Below the pieces are notes generated by a model that saw only the letters and a program-made list of their open reading frames with translations, was not told where the DNA came from and ran no database searches. The position numbers were made by a program, and so were the translations under genes. DNA of 64,000 nt from Cochliopodium minus (lineage: Eukaryota > Discosea > Himatismenida > Cochliopodiidae): positions 1-64,000 of the forward strand of contig JAMYWO010000045.1 of NCBI GenBank assembly GCA_024220525.1. Reading direction: 5' to 3'. Positions 25,412 through 37,539 of this stretch are shown one piece after another (position 1 is the stretch's first letter; each line of letters opens with the position of its first letter).

Positions 25412-27045
25412 ATGCAACAGTTGACCAAAGTAAAAAATACTATTGTTTTGAAATTAGGTAATTTATTAAAGAATACACATATATTATATTCATTTAATAT
25501 AAATTTTTTAAATAGGAGGATCATTCCTTCTTTCTTCTGGAAGCCCAAATCTTGAGAGCATCAACGAAATGGCAAATACATGCAAATCCATCATCAACAA
25601 TGGATCAAAATTAATTGTCGTTGTAGGAGGTGGAGTACCAGCAAGAGTAATAAAAATGATTTTTTTAAAAATTCAGCCAAATTATTAAAATAATACTCTT
25701 TTATAATTGAATATTTAAAACTTATATGAGTTTCTTTAAAGCATATCATTGAATAAATAATAATATCACTTTCTCTTTCTTGAATTTACTTAATCCTTAA
25801 ATATAACCTCATTCTAAAATCTCTCTTTTTTTCAGAATTATATCCAGGCTGCTACTGCATTGGGATCTTCGAACGGAGTAAAGGATTACTTTGGTAAGAA
25901 AATGATGAAAGGAATTACGAATAGATATAAAGAATATAGGAAGAAATATAAAAACATGATAAGAAATAATTTAAAATATTTTTCAAATCTTTGATCATTT
26001 ATTTTGAAAAATAAATTTTATATAGCATTCATAATCTCAAATAATTTAAATTTATAATTTTTATTTTAAAATTTATCAGTTCATTTAAATAAACGAATAT
26101 TTTTTTTTTCTCAATTTTTTTTTTTGTGGATCAGGTATTTTGGTTTCTCGTTTGAATGCGAGATTATTTATTGAGGCTCTCGGAGACGAAATCACTCACA
26201 CCGACCCTGCAGAGTCTTTGCAACAAGTAAATTTAAAAACAAAATAAATAAAATAATTTTATCAATTAAAAAAATATTAAAACAATTAAAACAGTTTTAA
26301 AATAAAATAATTAAAACAAATTTAACATTTTAATTTAAAAATAAAATAATTTAATTTTTTTTTTTATTTTATTAACAGGTTAGATCTTCATTGCAAACGA
26401 AACCAATTGTTGTTTTGGGGGGATTGCAACCAGGACAATCAACCACTGCTGTTGCTGCTTTGTGTGCCGGTAAACCAACTCTTTTTTTTTTTTTTTTTTA
26501 AATAAAAATTAAATTTATTTTAATTTAGAATACGTAAAGGCAGACAAAATTATTTTTTCCACTGATGTTGATGGTAATTAAATTTTTTTTTGTTTTTTAT
26601 TTTTTATTTTTTTTTTATTTTTTATTTCTTGTTTTTTTATTTTTCTTTTTTTATCATTTTTATTTATTTTTAAAAAAGGTGTCTTTGATTCCAACCCAAA
26701 AACCAACAAGGATGCAAAGTTGTTGAACCGTATCAATTACGATGGTCTCAGAAGACTTACCGGTACCGAAAACTCCGGACCAGGTCAATATCAATTGATG
26801 GATGGTGTATGTTTGACCATTCTTGAAAGATCCAAAATTCCAAGTAAAATTTCATTTTTTTTTTTCTTTTTTTATTCTTTATTTTTTAAATTTTTTTTTA
26901 TTTTTTTCATTTTTTTATTTATTTTTTAAATTTTTTTTCATTTTTTTTTTTTTGTCAAGGTGTAATTTTGAAGGGAACCGGCCAAAATATTTTGGATGCT
27001 ATTGAAGGAAAAGATGTTGGTACTTTGATTGTCGAAGAAAAATAA
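25412..27045 (+). CDS. UMP kinase of the archaeal PyrH type (amino-acid kinase fold)
   Basis: Predicted to phosphorylate UMP to UDP. Eight exons, every junction in phase: 25412-25457, 25516-25646, 25836-25893, 26135-26226, 26379-26469, 26529-26573, 26679-26843, 26960-27045; 237 residues. Seen: LKLGGSFLLSSG at the N-terminus (phosphate-binding GG), VVVGGGVPARNYIQAA, a long central helix region with HTDP, VLGGLQPGQSTTAVAAL, STDVDGVFDSNPK, and ILKGTGQNILDAI near the end. These are amino-acid-kinase motifs arranged as in archaeal UMP kinase. Most eukaryotes use an unrelated adenylate-kinase-fold UMP/CMP kinase. Seven introns and local base composition show it is a resident nuclear gene and not contamination. 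Confidence 0.85.
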
Positions 27046-27165
27046 AATTAAAAAAAAAATGACTTATTTACAAAAACACAAAAAAATATCTTTCTAAGAA
27101 AAAGTTTTTCTATTTTTTATTTAATTTAATTTAAACTTATTTTTGAAGTCGAATTTTTTTTTTCT

Positions 27166-29059
27166 TTAAAAATCTTGTTTATTGTGATTTTGGTAATCTT
27201 TTTGCCAACCAACAATATCTTCGGGTTCTATTTGGACAGTATCAGCTCCTTGGATGAGCTTTTTACCTTCCACACTTATCTTTTTCAAAAATACAATAAT
27301 ATCTTCAAAATTTTTTGTGAGGAGTTCCTCTTTGTTTAAAAAATAAAATCAAAAAAAAAAATTAAATAAAAATAAAAAATAAAAAAATTTACTTTCTTTC
27401 AATTTCAGAAAAGAGATTCCAACTTTATACAAATATATTTTTCCTTCTACATAAAATACATTCCAAACCCTGTTGGTGACATCATTTGGGAAATTGTAAA
27501 CGAACAAAGTAGAAAACCACTCAGAAGCGAAAAGAATAGGTGTTATATTTTCTTCTTTCTATACAGATATAAAAATTAATAAAAATAAAATGGTAACAGA
27601 AAATTATTAAAAAGAAAAAAAAAAGAGTCTTTTTACAAAATGGGAGAATAATTTTGGGAGAAATTTTTCGATACATCTATCTATGATATATAAATTTAAC
27701 CTTTTAAAAAATATTATTTCAATTTACAAAACATTATTTTTTTTTTTTTTTACATTAGATCAGGAACGTTGGCAGCGAAAATTCCTCTTAATTCGTAAGT
27801 TTTGAAAAGTTGTACTAAAAGCCAAAAGGAGTCTTCTTCGTTCAAATTCAACAATAAATTAGCTGCAACAAAATTCATTCCTATTTCGGAAAATAAATGA
27901 AAATAAAATAAAAAAGTAAAATATTTTAATATTAAAATAAATAAAAAAAAAAACCTTGACAATATCCCAATTCTAGAAAAAAAAAGATTTTAAAAATCGA
28001 TCATTTGATAAACTTTTTTTATTTTATTTACCAGGATCAATTATAGAATATGCTTTTAAAACATTAAACAAAGCAGTTTGACTATTGGAAATGAATAATT
28101 TTATTTACAAAAATAAATTTAAATAAAATTTATTTAAAATCAAGAAAATAAATTATTATTAAAATAAATTTAATAAAAACAAATATTAATTCAAATTAAA
28201 ATTAATTAAAATTAAAATAAATTTACCTAGATTCTTTGGAATAATGGGTAGTCTCAGGAAAGGTTCTAGATACATCCTTAATAATTTTGTCTAATAAAGA
28301 TTTTTTTTATAAAGAATTTATAAACTCTTATTCTTTTTTTTAACCTTCATCTCCTGATTTGTGGGAAATGAGTGATTGATATACCCCTGGATTCTTGGAA
28401 CTAAAATCAGCGACTATTTTTAGGAAATGAATCAATTAATGATTTTAGATTTTTTATTTTTTTTCAGTTAAATTAAAATTTATAATAAATAAATTTCAAA
28501 ATGATTGGGTATTGATTGTTTATATGAAAATTGATATTAGAACAATATGTCATTATTTATTCAAATATACCCATAGTATTTTTATCGAATGTATATCGAT
28601 ATATTTCTTTCATCTTTGATTTTTTTTTCAGTGAATTATAAAATTAATATTCTTCTTTGTTTTCTTTTGTTTATTTTATATACCTTTTGCATTCAACATC
28701 CACCATCTCCCCAAACATGATTTGGGAATTTTTTTTCTTCCTAATTTTGCTACCTTTATAAAATAAATATATAAAATTGTACAACAAATGCTCTTTTTTG
28801 AATTCAGATATTTTTAATTCAGCATTGAAACATATATCCTTTTATAAAATTATTTTTTATATTTTATATATTCTCTTACATCCTTCTGATTCTTTGAGAA
28901 TGCTTCCCAATTCTCAAAAATCTTCTCCCATTCTTTCTCCTTCTTCGTTTTATTGCTATCATCCTGATCCATATCCTCGTTTTTCGCAACTGAGAATTGA
29001 TACGAGGTATTCAATGAATATTTACTTCTGTGAGTTTTTCTGAATATCTTATTATCCAT
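27166..29059 (-). CDS. TBC-domain Rab GTPase-activating protein
   Basis: Stimulates GTP hydrolysis on a Rab and so ends a membrane-traffic step. The start is ATG 29059. After a charged N-terminus come IPKSCLGRWWML (the IPxxLRxxxW equivalent), NPGVYQSLI, IIKDVSRTFP (IxxDxxR with the arginine finger), VLKAYSIIDPELGYCQGMN (YxQ glutamine finger), ANLLLNLNEEDSFWLLVQL, and FASEWFSTLFVYNFP towards the end. Both catalytic fingers are therefore present. The glutamine finger lies on an 18-base exon (27955-27972). The predicted protein is little more than the TBC domain, like the small GRTP1/TBC1D10-size members. The stop is TAA at 27166. Confidence 0.85.
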
Positions 29060-29590
29060 TCTGTCAAATTAATTTGATTTTGGTCTCAAATTTTTTTTTT
29101 CCAAAGTTTAAAATTATTTATTTAAAAAATAAAAAATTTAATTTACATCATCTCAACTCACTATAAAATTTAAACAAGAATAAGGGAAAAGTACTTTCAT
29201 TCTACAGAGATATCTAGAACCACTAAACAATTAAGATCAATGCAATCGCCAATAAATTCAAGAGATCTAGATCAAAAAAGATTATGTGATACTAAAATCA
29301 TAACCAACCTCATTGATTAGTAAAAAATTGCAAAAATTTTTTTTTGAATCAAAATAAAAAATTTTTAAAAGTAAAAACTTTATTTTTAATGATAAATTTT
29401 TTTGTTTTTCCAAATTAATAAATTTGGAATTTAATGAATTTAAGTGAAAGCAGAAGAATTCATTTATCCACCAAGGAACGAAATATTACAATTAAAATAA
29501 TTTTTATTTTTTTTCAAATTTTTTTAATTTATTTATTTAACAAAATAATTATCTTTTTTTTTTTTTTATTTAACACTAAAGTATATTAAA
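29060..29590. other. Intergenic, nothing recognised
   Basis: About 530 AT-rich bases between the TBC gene start and the DAG kinase stop, both on the minus strand. It should contain the TBC promoter and the kinase 3' end. No gene, RNA or repeat unit stands out. Confidence 0.4.
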
Positions 29591-32120
29591 TTAATTATTG
29601 TTATTGTTCTCAATCTGAGGAGGGGTTTCATCATCGATATTCTTAGACAACATGTTGACAGTGTTCTTGTGTCTAAAGTGCAATGCGAAGGGAGAGGTTT
29701 GCATCCATGGTTCTCCATCCATTTGCATAGGCATCTCCTCTTTATCCTTTATATAAATCGATACAGTGTTTCCTAAGAAGAGAAAAATTTTTGTATTTTT
29801 TATAAAATTTTTTATTTTTAATTTATCATTTCTTTTTTGATTTTTTATTTCTTTTTTTGAATTCTTTTTTTTTGAACATTTTTTAGTTAAAAGTTGTGAT
29901 TACTTTTTCAATTATTTTTTAAATATTTTTTTTTTTAATTTTTTTTACTATCTTTGTTGTTTTTTATTCAAATCATTTTTATTTTTTTTTGATAATTATT
30001 GATTATTGATTATTCTTTTTTTAATAGTTTATTTTATTATTTTATTTTTTAAATATAATTTTAAAATTTTATTCAATTTTTTTTTGATTACCTTGAGCAA
30101 TACGAATGGCTCTTGACAAGTTGACAGTACAAGCACCCATGTGGAAAGATCCAGTGACACCAACAATTTCCAAGAAACCATCACTGATGCTGGGTTTTTG
30201 AAATTCATAGTATTCTTGTGATGAGTTTTCGTCTGTTCCCCACAAATTTGCTCCTCCTTTTTAAATAAAAAAAAATTAAAAATTAAAAAGTTAAAAATAA
30301 TGAGAAAATGAGAATTAAAAATTCAAAAAAAAAAAGTGATTGAAAATAAAATAAAATATAAAAAATAAAGATTTTTGAAAAAAAATAATAAAATAAAAAA
30401 AAAAAAAATAAGTAAAATATTAAAATAAGAATGAAAATTTAGAAATTGAATAAATATATAAATAAAAGAATAAAATACAAAAATAAAATTATAAAATAAA
30501 AATAAAATATAAAAATAATAAAAAAAATAATTGAAAATAATGAATAAAAAATCAAAATGAAAGAATAAAAAAAAAATTATTGAAAAATAAATTAAATTAA
30601 TAAAATAAAAAATAAAAAATGAAAGAATGAATTTTACCTGCGTAGGAAGGAATGTTTATTACCATAAGACCTGACAAGTCAGGCAACAATTTAACTAGTT
30701 TAGAGTCGACATACAACTCCATCACTTTGTCCAAAGGAGCAAAGTCTTCGAAGATTGCTTTTAAACCTCCCAAAGCGTACCATATTTTGTTTCCTAGACG
30801 TGAGCTGCACAAATCTGGCACTCCTTCCCTCTAAGAAACAATTTATAAATTAATCATTTTTTTATTTCATAATTTTTCAAAATTTTTTTTCAAATTTTTT
30901 AAATTGTTTTTAATTTTTCAAACATTTCTTTAATTTTTGTATATTTTTGTTTTTTATTTTGTTTTTTTTTTTTTATAATGGTCCGTAAACTTTCTCTCAA
31001 TTTTTTTTTCATTTTTGTTTTTTATTTTTTTTCATGTTTTTATTTTTAACATTTTTTTTTTTTAATTTAAATACCAATTTTTTCATTTTTATGTTTTTAT
31101 TATAAAATCTCAATTTATGAATAATTTTTAATTTTTTATATTTGATTTTTAATTTATTTGTTTGTTTCTAATAAAATATTTTTCTAATCAAAAACTTGAA
31201 CATTTTTTTTCTTAATATTTTTTTTACCAGATCATGAAAGCCCTTTGCAACTTTGGCATCAACACCAATACTATAATAGTTATTCATGACATAAGTGCTA
31301 GTTTTGATGGGCTTCAAAGTCTGAATAGACAAAGGAGTCAAACTCAACTGCCATCTGTCCAACTTCACTTTATTTGACTTTAAAATTTTTTGCAAAATTT
31401 CTTCCAAATCTTCTTTTTCTTCGTACCCTCCTCCCCAATTCATTGTACGTGCTAAATCATTGCCTGTTCCTAAAGAATTTGAATAAATAAATCAAAAAGT
31501 GTTTTTTATTGTGTTTGAATTTTTTTTGAATTGAAGATAATTTTTTTTTCTTTAATTTTCAAAAAAGATTTATTTTATTCCTGCATAATATTTTTTTGGA
31601 TATAAATAATATCTTTTTGAGAAAAATATTATAACTATAATTTCAAAGGGAATATGGATAGATATCTTTAATCCATAATCATTTATAATCATCTTTTTCA
31701 TTCTCACAGTAAAAAATTTTTTTATTATTATATCACACTTACCCAAAGGCAATATCGCCACAGATGGAGGATCAATGAGATGAAAATCATCCAATTCCTC
31801 TAATATCCATGATACAGTACCATCACCACCACATACCAAGATAGAGATTTTTTGCTGAGGAGATTCGTTGTTGCAAAGATATTTCTCCAAGATCTCCTTG
31901 GGTTTGTTAATGGCGAGATCATAGACCCTATTAGGATTCAATAATTTTCCTAGTTTCTCTATCAATTCAGGTCCTTGTTTGCCTCCACTTTTGGAATTGA
32001 CAAAGACGATAAGATTATCCTTATTATTGAAGTGATTAGATTAAATTAATTTAGATTTAAATGGGAAATAGATTTATGATGTTATATTACTTTTGTAATC
32101 TCTTTATTTTGTTCTTTCAT
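29591..32120 (-). CDS. Diacylglycerol kinase (minimal catalytic form)
   Basis: Converts diacylglycerol to phosphatidic acid at membranes. Six exons in phase: 32120-32091, 32019-31743, 31469-31228, 30830-30638, 30256-30092, 29772-29591; 362 residues. The catalytic domain begins almost at the N-terminus: LIVFVNSKSGGKQG, then the ATP-site VCGGDGTVSWILEEL, then AILPLGTGNDLART completed across intron 2. The accessory domain follows: YYSIGVDAKVAKGFHD, GGANLWGTDE, DGFLEIVGVTGSFHMG and MQMDGEPWMQ. There is no C1, EF-hand, SAM or PH domain, so recruitment must differ from most animal isoforms. A short Asn-rich tail ends the protein. The 30-base first coding exon (ATG 32120) is inferred from phase and splice sites. 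Confidence 0.9.
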
Positions 32121-32353
32121 TTTTTTTTTATATTCAAATAAATTAATAAAGGCAATAAAAAGAGTTTTAAAAAGGAAATACTTGGATGATGCAACATTTG
32201 AAGAATAATCTCCAAAATAAAATTTTAAATTTTCAACTTCGTGTTGATAATTTATTTTATATAATTTCACTGAAAATTTATTTCACTTTTAAGAAATTTC
32301 TTTATTATTTATAAATACAAACAAATTTAAAAAAAATAGAGACAACAAGAAAC

Positions 32354-34131
32354 TCATTTGTTTTCTCTTGGTTCTATAGACAAACTCATTTGATAACAAT
32401 CCTTTGTTGAAGATCTTTCCAACTTGAAGAAGTAAGAGATCAAAGGAAGAACAGGTTTGAAGCAATACTTTTCTTTCTGGCAGTTTTTGACATATAATAG
32501 AGTATCACACATCAATTCCATTTTTTGCTTTTTTTTTTTAAAAAAATATAAATAAAAGAAAAAATTTTTTTTTAAATAGTGGTTACCCAGTTTACTAACT
32601 TTGGATCTTTTTCTAAAAAATCTTTATTTGCTTCATCAATGAATGTCAAATCACTCAAAATAATACCTAATTAAAATAATTTTAAAAATTTTTACATTTT
32701 TTTTTTGAAAAATCTTTTTTTTTAAATGAAAAAAAAAATAACCAATGTAAGGACAACAAGGGGGAGCTACATTTGATAACAATTTTCTGTAATTATTGAA
32801 ATTGTTTGAGGAAGAGAACTTGTTGGTGATGTCATCATACAATTCTTTCTTCTCTTTGTCGAGATGTTGCCAAGTGTTCTTCAATCTAGAGATCGAGCTG
32901 GTAGAAAGAGCGCTAACTATTTGAAGGACGGTGTTGAAATTGTTAAATGAGAAACAAATGTGTGCGATTTCAATAAACTTTGACAAAAGCATGCATCTTT
33001 TTTTAAAAAAAGGAACAATGAAATATTTGATTATTTATTTGAATTACAATTTTTTTAAACTAAATTAACTTTTTTAAAACAAATTAAAATTACCTTGCGT
33101 TTAAGTTTTTTTCTTTTACAATCACTGTTATTATCCATTCACTCACTTCGTTGAATCTTTTGCTCACTGCCAAAATATTGGAAGAAAGTTCATTTGAGTT
33201 TTTCTTGTTCCAATTTTGGTTGTGAAACTCTGAGGTTTTTATGGCTGAGAAAAGTCTCATTTCTATAATGGTGAGCTGTCTAGCTATTTCAATCACTGAA
33301 ATGTCCATGAAATCAAAATTAGTAGTAGTTGGTGAGAACCAATCTAAAAATTTGAAAATAGAAAGTAAATGTTTTTTTTGTTAAAATGTTATTATAATTT
33401 ATTTTAAAAAAAATAATGCCTGGAAGAATAGAATTAGGAGCGTCTTTCAAAAAATTGTCTTGTTCTAACATTTTATCATTTTGTGTAGAATACAACTTTT
33501 TTTAAAAAAAATTATTCAAAAAATAAAAAAAATGTCTAAATTAAACTTTAAACATGAAAAAAAAAAAAATCACTTTTGATTTGAGAAACGAGATTATTTT
33601 TTCAGCAGAAGGTTTGTCCATGGATTGATTAACAAAAGACAAAAGTTTGTTGGTGAGATCAATATTCTGGCAAAAATCAACAAAATGGAAAGAAAGCCAC
33701 TCAAGAATGAAGAAGGAGATCTTTTCTCTGAAAACGATCTGATCATTCTCTTCTAAATTATCAATCATGTTGAATCTTCCAATGACAAAAACAATCAAAT
33801 CGTAAGGTTGAATAAAAAGTTTGAAAACCAAAAGAAATTTGGTGATAAACAAGTTTCCATCATTCAAATTTACATCTGTTGCTTTTTCAATCAGCTTTAA
33901 AGGAGTTGCCGCCAGAATTTTTTTGTTAGCGGAGAATTTATTTTCTTTGTTTGTGGTTTCGTAGATGATGTTTTTGTCGTCATCTCCCTCAAAGTTGATA
34001 CCTATCATTTGGCTGAGTGACTTGTCGATTGTTTTTCTTTTAAGTTTGAGGAACTTGTCCATTGATCTGATGCTCCCTTTGGACAAGTTTTTGGAAATTT
34101 TTATGTTTGAAATTTTTTCTTTTTCATTAAC
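32354..34131 (-). CDS. Ras guanine-nucleotide exchange factor (RasGEF_N plus CDC25 domain)
   Basis: Loads GTP onto a Ras/Rap-type GTPase. Seven exons in phase: 34131-33574, 33495-33420, 33343-33094, 32996-32743, 32666-32587, 32527-32354. The first exon carries the RasGEF_N module (FLLVFKLFIQPYDLIVFVIG). The catalytic CDC25 domain follows: IEIARQLTIIEMRLFSAI, FIEIAHICFSFNNFNTVLQI, ISRLKNTWQHLDKE, PYIGIILSDLTFID and a closing SLSIEPRENK. The intron after 33420 begins with GC (33419-33418, CCAG|GCATTA), with no usable GT nearby. The stop is TGA. The true start is unresolved: the first exon opens at an acceptor-like site, and the 5' flank is a long A/T repeat. Confidence 0.88.
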
Positions 34132-34134
34132 CTA

Positions 34135-34479
34135 TTAAAAAAAATTAAAATTAAAATTAAAATGAAAAAAAAAAAGTAAGAAATAAATAATTTGAAATAA
34201 AATAAAAAATAAAACTGAACAAAATAAAAAAATAAAAAAAAAAAAATATAAAAAATATTTGAAATAAAAACTTTGAAATAAAAATAAAATAAAAAATAAA
34301 AAATAAAAAATAAAAAACAAAAATTTTAATAAAATAAAAAAATAAAAAATAAAAAATAAAAAATAAAAAATAAAAAAATAAAAAAATAAAAAAAAAAAAA
34401 ATAAAAAAATAAAAAAATAAAAAAATAAAAAAATAAAAAATAAAAAAATAAAAAATAAAAAATAAAAAATAAAATATTA
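34135..34479. repeat. AAAAAAT/AAAAT simple repeat
   Basis: About 345 bases of A runs with single T, between the RasGEF and the seven-helix gene. It ends exactly at the TA flank of MITE copy B. The 5' exons of both neighbouring genes may lie in or beyond this block, but I could not pick them out. Confidence 0.85.
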
Positions 34480-34565
34480 GGGATTTCCAAAAATATTACA
34501 ACAGTTTAAATTTTGTTAGTAAAAATATTATATCTTCTAACAAAGTTGTAATATTTGGACATGTC
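34480..34565 (-). mobile_element. Short TIR element (MITE), copy B
   Basis: 86 bases. The ends are inverted repeats (GGGATTTCCAAAAATATTAC and, on the right, GTTGTAATATTTGGACATGT) with a TA dinucleotide on both sides (34478-34479 and 34566-34567). It is the reverse of copy A at 17632-17718, with close similarity at both ends and a diverged middle. No coding capacity. Confidence 0.75.
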
Positions 34566-34648
34566 TAATAAAAAATAAAAAATAAAAAAATATTAATTCA
34601 AAAAATAAAAATAAAATAAAAAATAAAAAAATAAAAATTAAAAATCAG

Positions 34649-37459
34649 ATCTCACTAAAACCTACTGACTTGTTAATCTTTGGCGCGTATGCAGGATTTA
34701 AAGAAGAAGATGGTTCAGGTGTTGAAGGTTAAAAAAAAAATCTTATTAAATGATAATTTTGAAAAATTATTTATTATTTTTTTAAAATTATTTATTTTTT
34801 TAAAATTATTTATTTTTTTAAAATTATTTATTATTTTAAAATTATTTTATAAATCGTTTTTAGGAGCACAGGTGATTAGATGGGTAAATTCACATAGAAA
34901 TGGAACTGAAGTTAGTCCTGTCACCACATTTACAGTAGATGGAGGATTGATGGCTTTGGGACAGGATCCTAATGGTTAAAACTTTTAATATTTCAATTTA
35001 TAATTTAAATTAATTTTTATTTTAAATAATTAAATTTAAAAAATAATTTTTTAATTTTTAATTTTTAATTTAAATTTAATTTTTTAATTTTTAATTTTTA
35101 ATTTAAATTTAATTTTTTAATTTTCTTCAATTAATTTTTCTTCTTCAATCAAAGTTGCTGGTCGCGTTGCTGCTTTGTAAGATAATTCTCCAAACAAAAA
35201 AAAATTAAAACAAAAATTAATATAAAAATTTTGCAGGTATGCTGCTTTGATGTTAAACGTAAAAAATGTTTTTAAATTTTTTTTAATTAAAAATTTTCAA
35301 TTAAAATTTTTTGATTGATTTTTTTAATTTTTTTTTTCTTAATTTATTTCTCAATTCACTTTTGTATAATCTCAATTTTTTTTTTAAATTATTTAAATCC
35401 TTTTCAAAAGTTATATTTTTAAAATTTTTAAAATCCTTTTTTTATTTTAATCAATTTTTATAAATTTTTTTTTGAAAAAAGGTTTTAATTTTTTTTTTCT
35501 CAATTTTCTTCAAAGTTTTAAATAATCTCAATTTTTTTTTAAATTAAAAACAATTTTTTCAATTAACTTTTTAATCAATTTTTTCAATTAACTTTCTATT
35601 TTTATTTCCTATCTTAGGGAACAAGTGTCAAAGAGCTTCCAATCACAGGAAACATTTCAAATGTGCTCAGTTTCAACAGACAAAGAATCGCATTTACAAA
35701 CGCAAACATTCCCACTCAATACTTGATTGCTGCCAAAGTTTATGAATCCAGTGTGTGTCCTGCTTCTGACGGCTTAATTGCATCAAGTAGTGAAATTTCA
35801 GTTGGATATTTGGTATAAGATTTTTTTTGATTTTTTATTTTAAATTATTTTATTTTTAAATAAATTTTTTTATTACATATTTTCAATTTTTCATTTATGT
35901 TGATAATTATTTTTTTTGAAATTTTTTTTTAATATTTATTTTGTTGTTTAAAATTTTTGTTTGTAAAAAGATTATTTTAATTAATAGAAAATAAAATTTT
36001 GAGTTTTTATGAGAAAAAAAAGTTGTTTTAACTAGAAAAAGAAAAAAATTCTTTAAAAATTTACTGTTTCATCTTTTTAAAATATGATGATTTCTATCTT
36101 TAAAAATTGTCATTGTTGTTTTTATTTTTTTAATGTTTATTGGAAATGTTTTTTATAAATTAGGTTTTCATTTTGTTTTTGGTTTTGGGAGTACTTGCGG
36201 TATGTTTGCTTCAATTCATGGTTTTATTTTGGCCCAAAGACAGCAATGTGGTGAGTGCGAGATACAGATCTGCTTTTTACACTTGTTTGATCATTTTGTC
36301 TATTGTGAGGATGCTGGGGATGATCATTGAATTGAATGTAAAATCTCCCGCAACAAATTTGGTAGCTGGGTTTGTTTTGTATAAGGTATAAAAAAAAATT
36401 ATTTTAAAATTTTTTTTAGTTTTTATTTAAATTTTTAATTTTTATTTTATTAATTTAAAAAAGTTTTTTCAAAATTTTAATTTTTTAATTTTTAGTTTTA
36501 CCCTTTTTTTTTTCAATTTTTTTTTTAAATGTATTTAATCTTTTAATTTCAAAATAATTTATTCAATTTACTTTAAATTTTTTTTTATTATTTGTTCCAT
36601 AATTTATCTTTTTTCTTAAACAAATTTTAATTTTAGTTAGGATCGATTTTTTACATTGGATCAATGATGTTAGAATGTTTGTTGTGGATAAATCTCATCA
36701 AAAACTCATTCAATACTCATCTTTTCGTGAACACAATGAGGATTTACTGCATCATCTTGATTCTTTTCAATACAGTGATCCAAATAGTTACAATTATTGT
36801 GTTTTCCACTTTTATAAACGAAGCAGTTGCCCTTAATGAAAGCAAGATTGTTGCTTATAACCAAGGACTCTATGTTTCAAAGTATGGATCAATCAAAGAA
36901 GAAATAGTTCTGACAGATGCTCGTTTAAAGAGTGCATCTTATACAAGTAGAAATTTTTTTTTTTTCATTTAATTTAATATTGTTTAAATATTTTTTATTT
37001 TTAAAAATTTATTTCTTATTATCAATAGGTCAACTTGTTACAGGGATCATTGGAGTTTTGCACTCTTTAATATTTTTTGTTGTTGGAATTTTGTTTTTGA
37101 AAACTGTTCTTTCTTCATCTGAAAAAACCCAAAACAAAACAAAAAGAAGAAAATTTGCAGCTCTCAAAATCATCACATTGACTTTGATTGTGGGAATTTG
37201 TTCAACTGCAACACTTATTTATTTTATTATTTTGGCTACAGGATCAACATGGGGAACTCAAAAATGGGTCTCTTTGTTTTTTGAATTAATCATTTTTGAA
37301 TGGATTCCTTGTTTTGCTCTTTTGGTTACTTATATTTATTCCGCAAAAAGTTCTTTGGCAAGCAAAGAGACTCACATCAAGTTGAAAGATAAAGAAATTC
37401 CACCTCACAATACATCAAGCAGTTCAAACAAATCAAAGTCCCATAAATCCGCAAACTAA
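34649..37459 (+). CDS. Seven-helix membrane protein with extracellular N-terminal domain
   Basis: Receptor-like protein. Visible exons begin at 34649 (acceptor ATCAG) and include 34864-34979 (donor within AATG|GTTAAA), 35155-35176, 35237-35258, one at about 35618-35816, and three or four more to TAA at 37459. About 150 N-terminal residues are polar (NSHRNGTEVSPVTTFTVDGG, NGTSVKELPITGN) and contain N-glycosylation sequons. Seven hydrophobic segments follow, starting VFILFLVLGVLAVCLL and ending FEWIPCFALLVTYIY, then a Ser/Lys/Asn-rich cytoplasmic tail. The arrangement resembles THH1/TOM1-type or other non-rhodopsin seven-helix proteins, but I cannot assign a family. A signal-peptide exon is expected upstream and was not found; the MITE and A/T block occupy that interval. 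Confidence 0.7.
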
Positions 37460-37539
37460 TATTGTGGTTAAATTTTGTAATAAAGAGAAATCATTTTTTT
37501 TTATATTCAATCTTTTTATTTGACAATCAAAAACTTTTT

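Noticed and set aside
34162-34175. ATG followed by an A run and GTAAG as first exon of the seven-helix gene
   Set aside because: It would enter the next exon in the wrong phase and gives no signal peptide.
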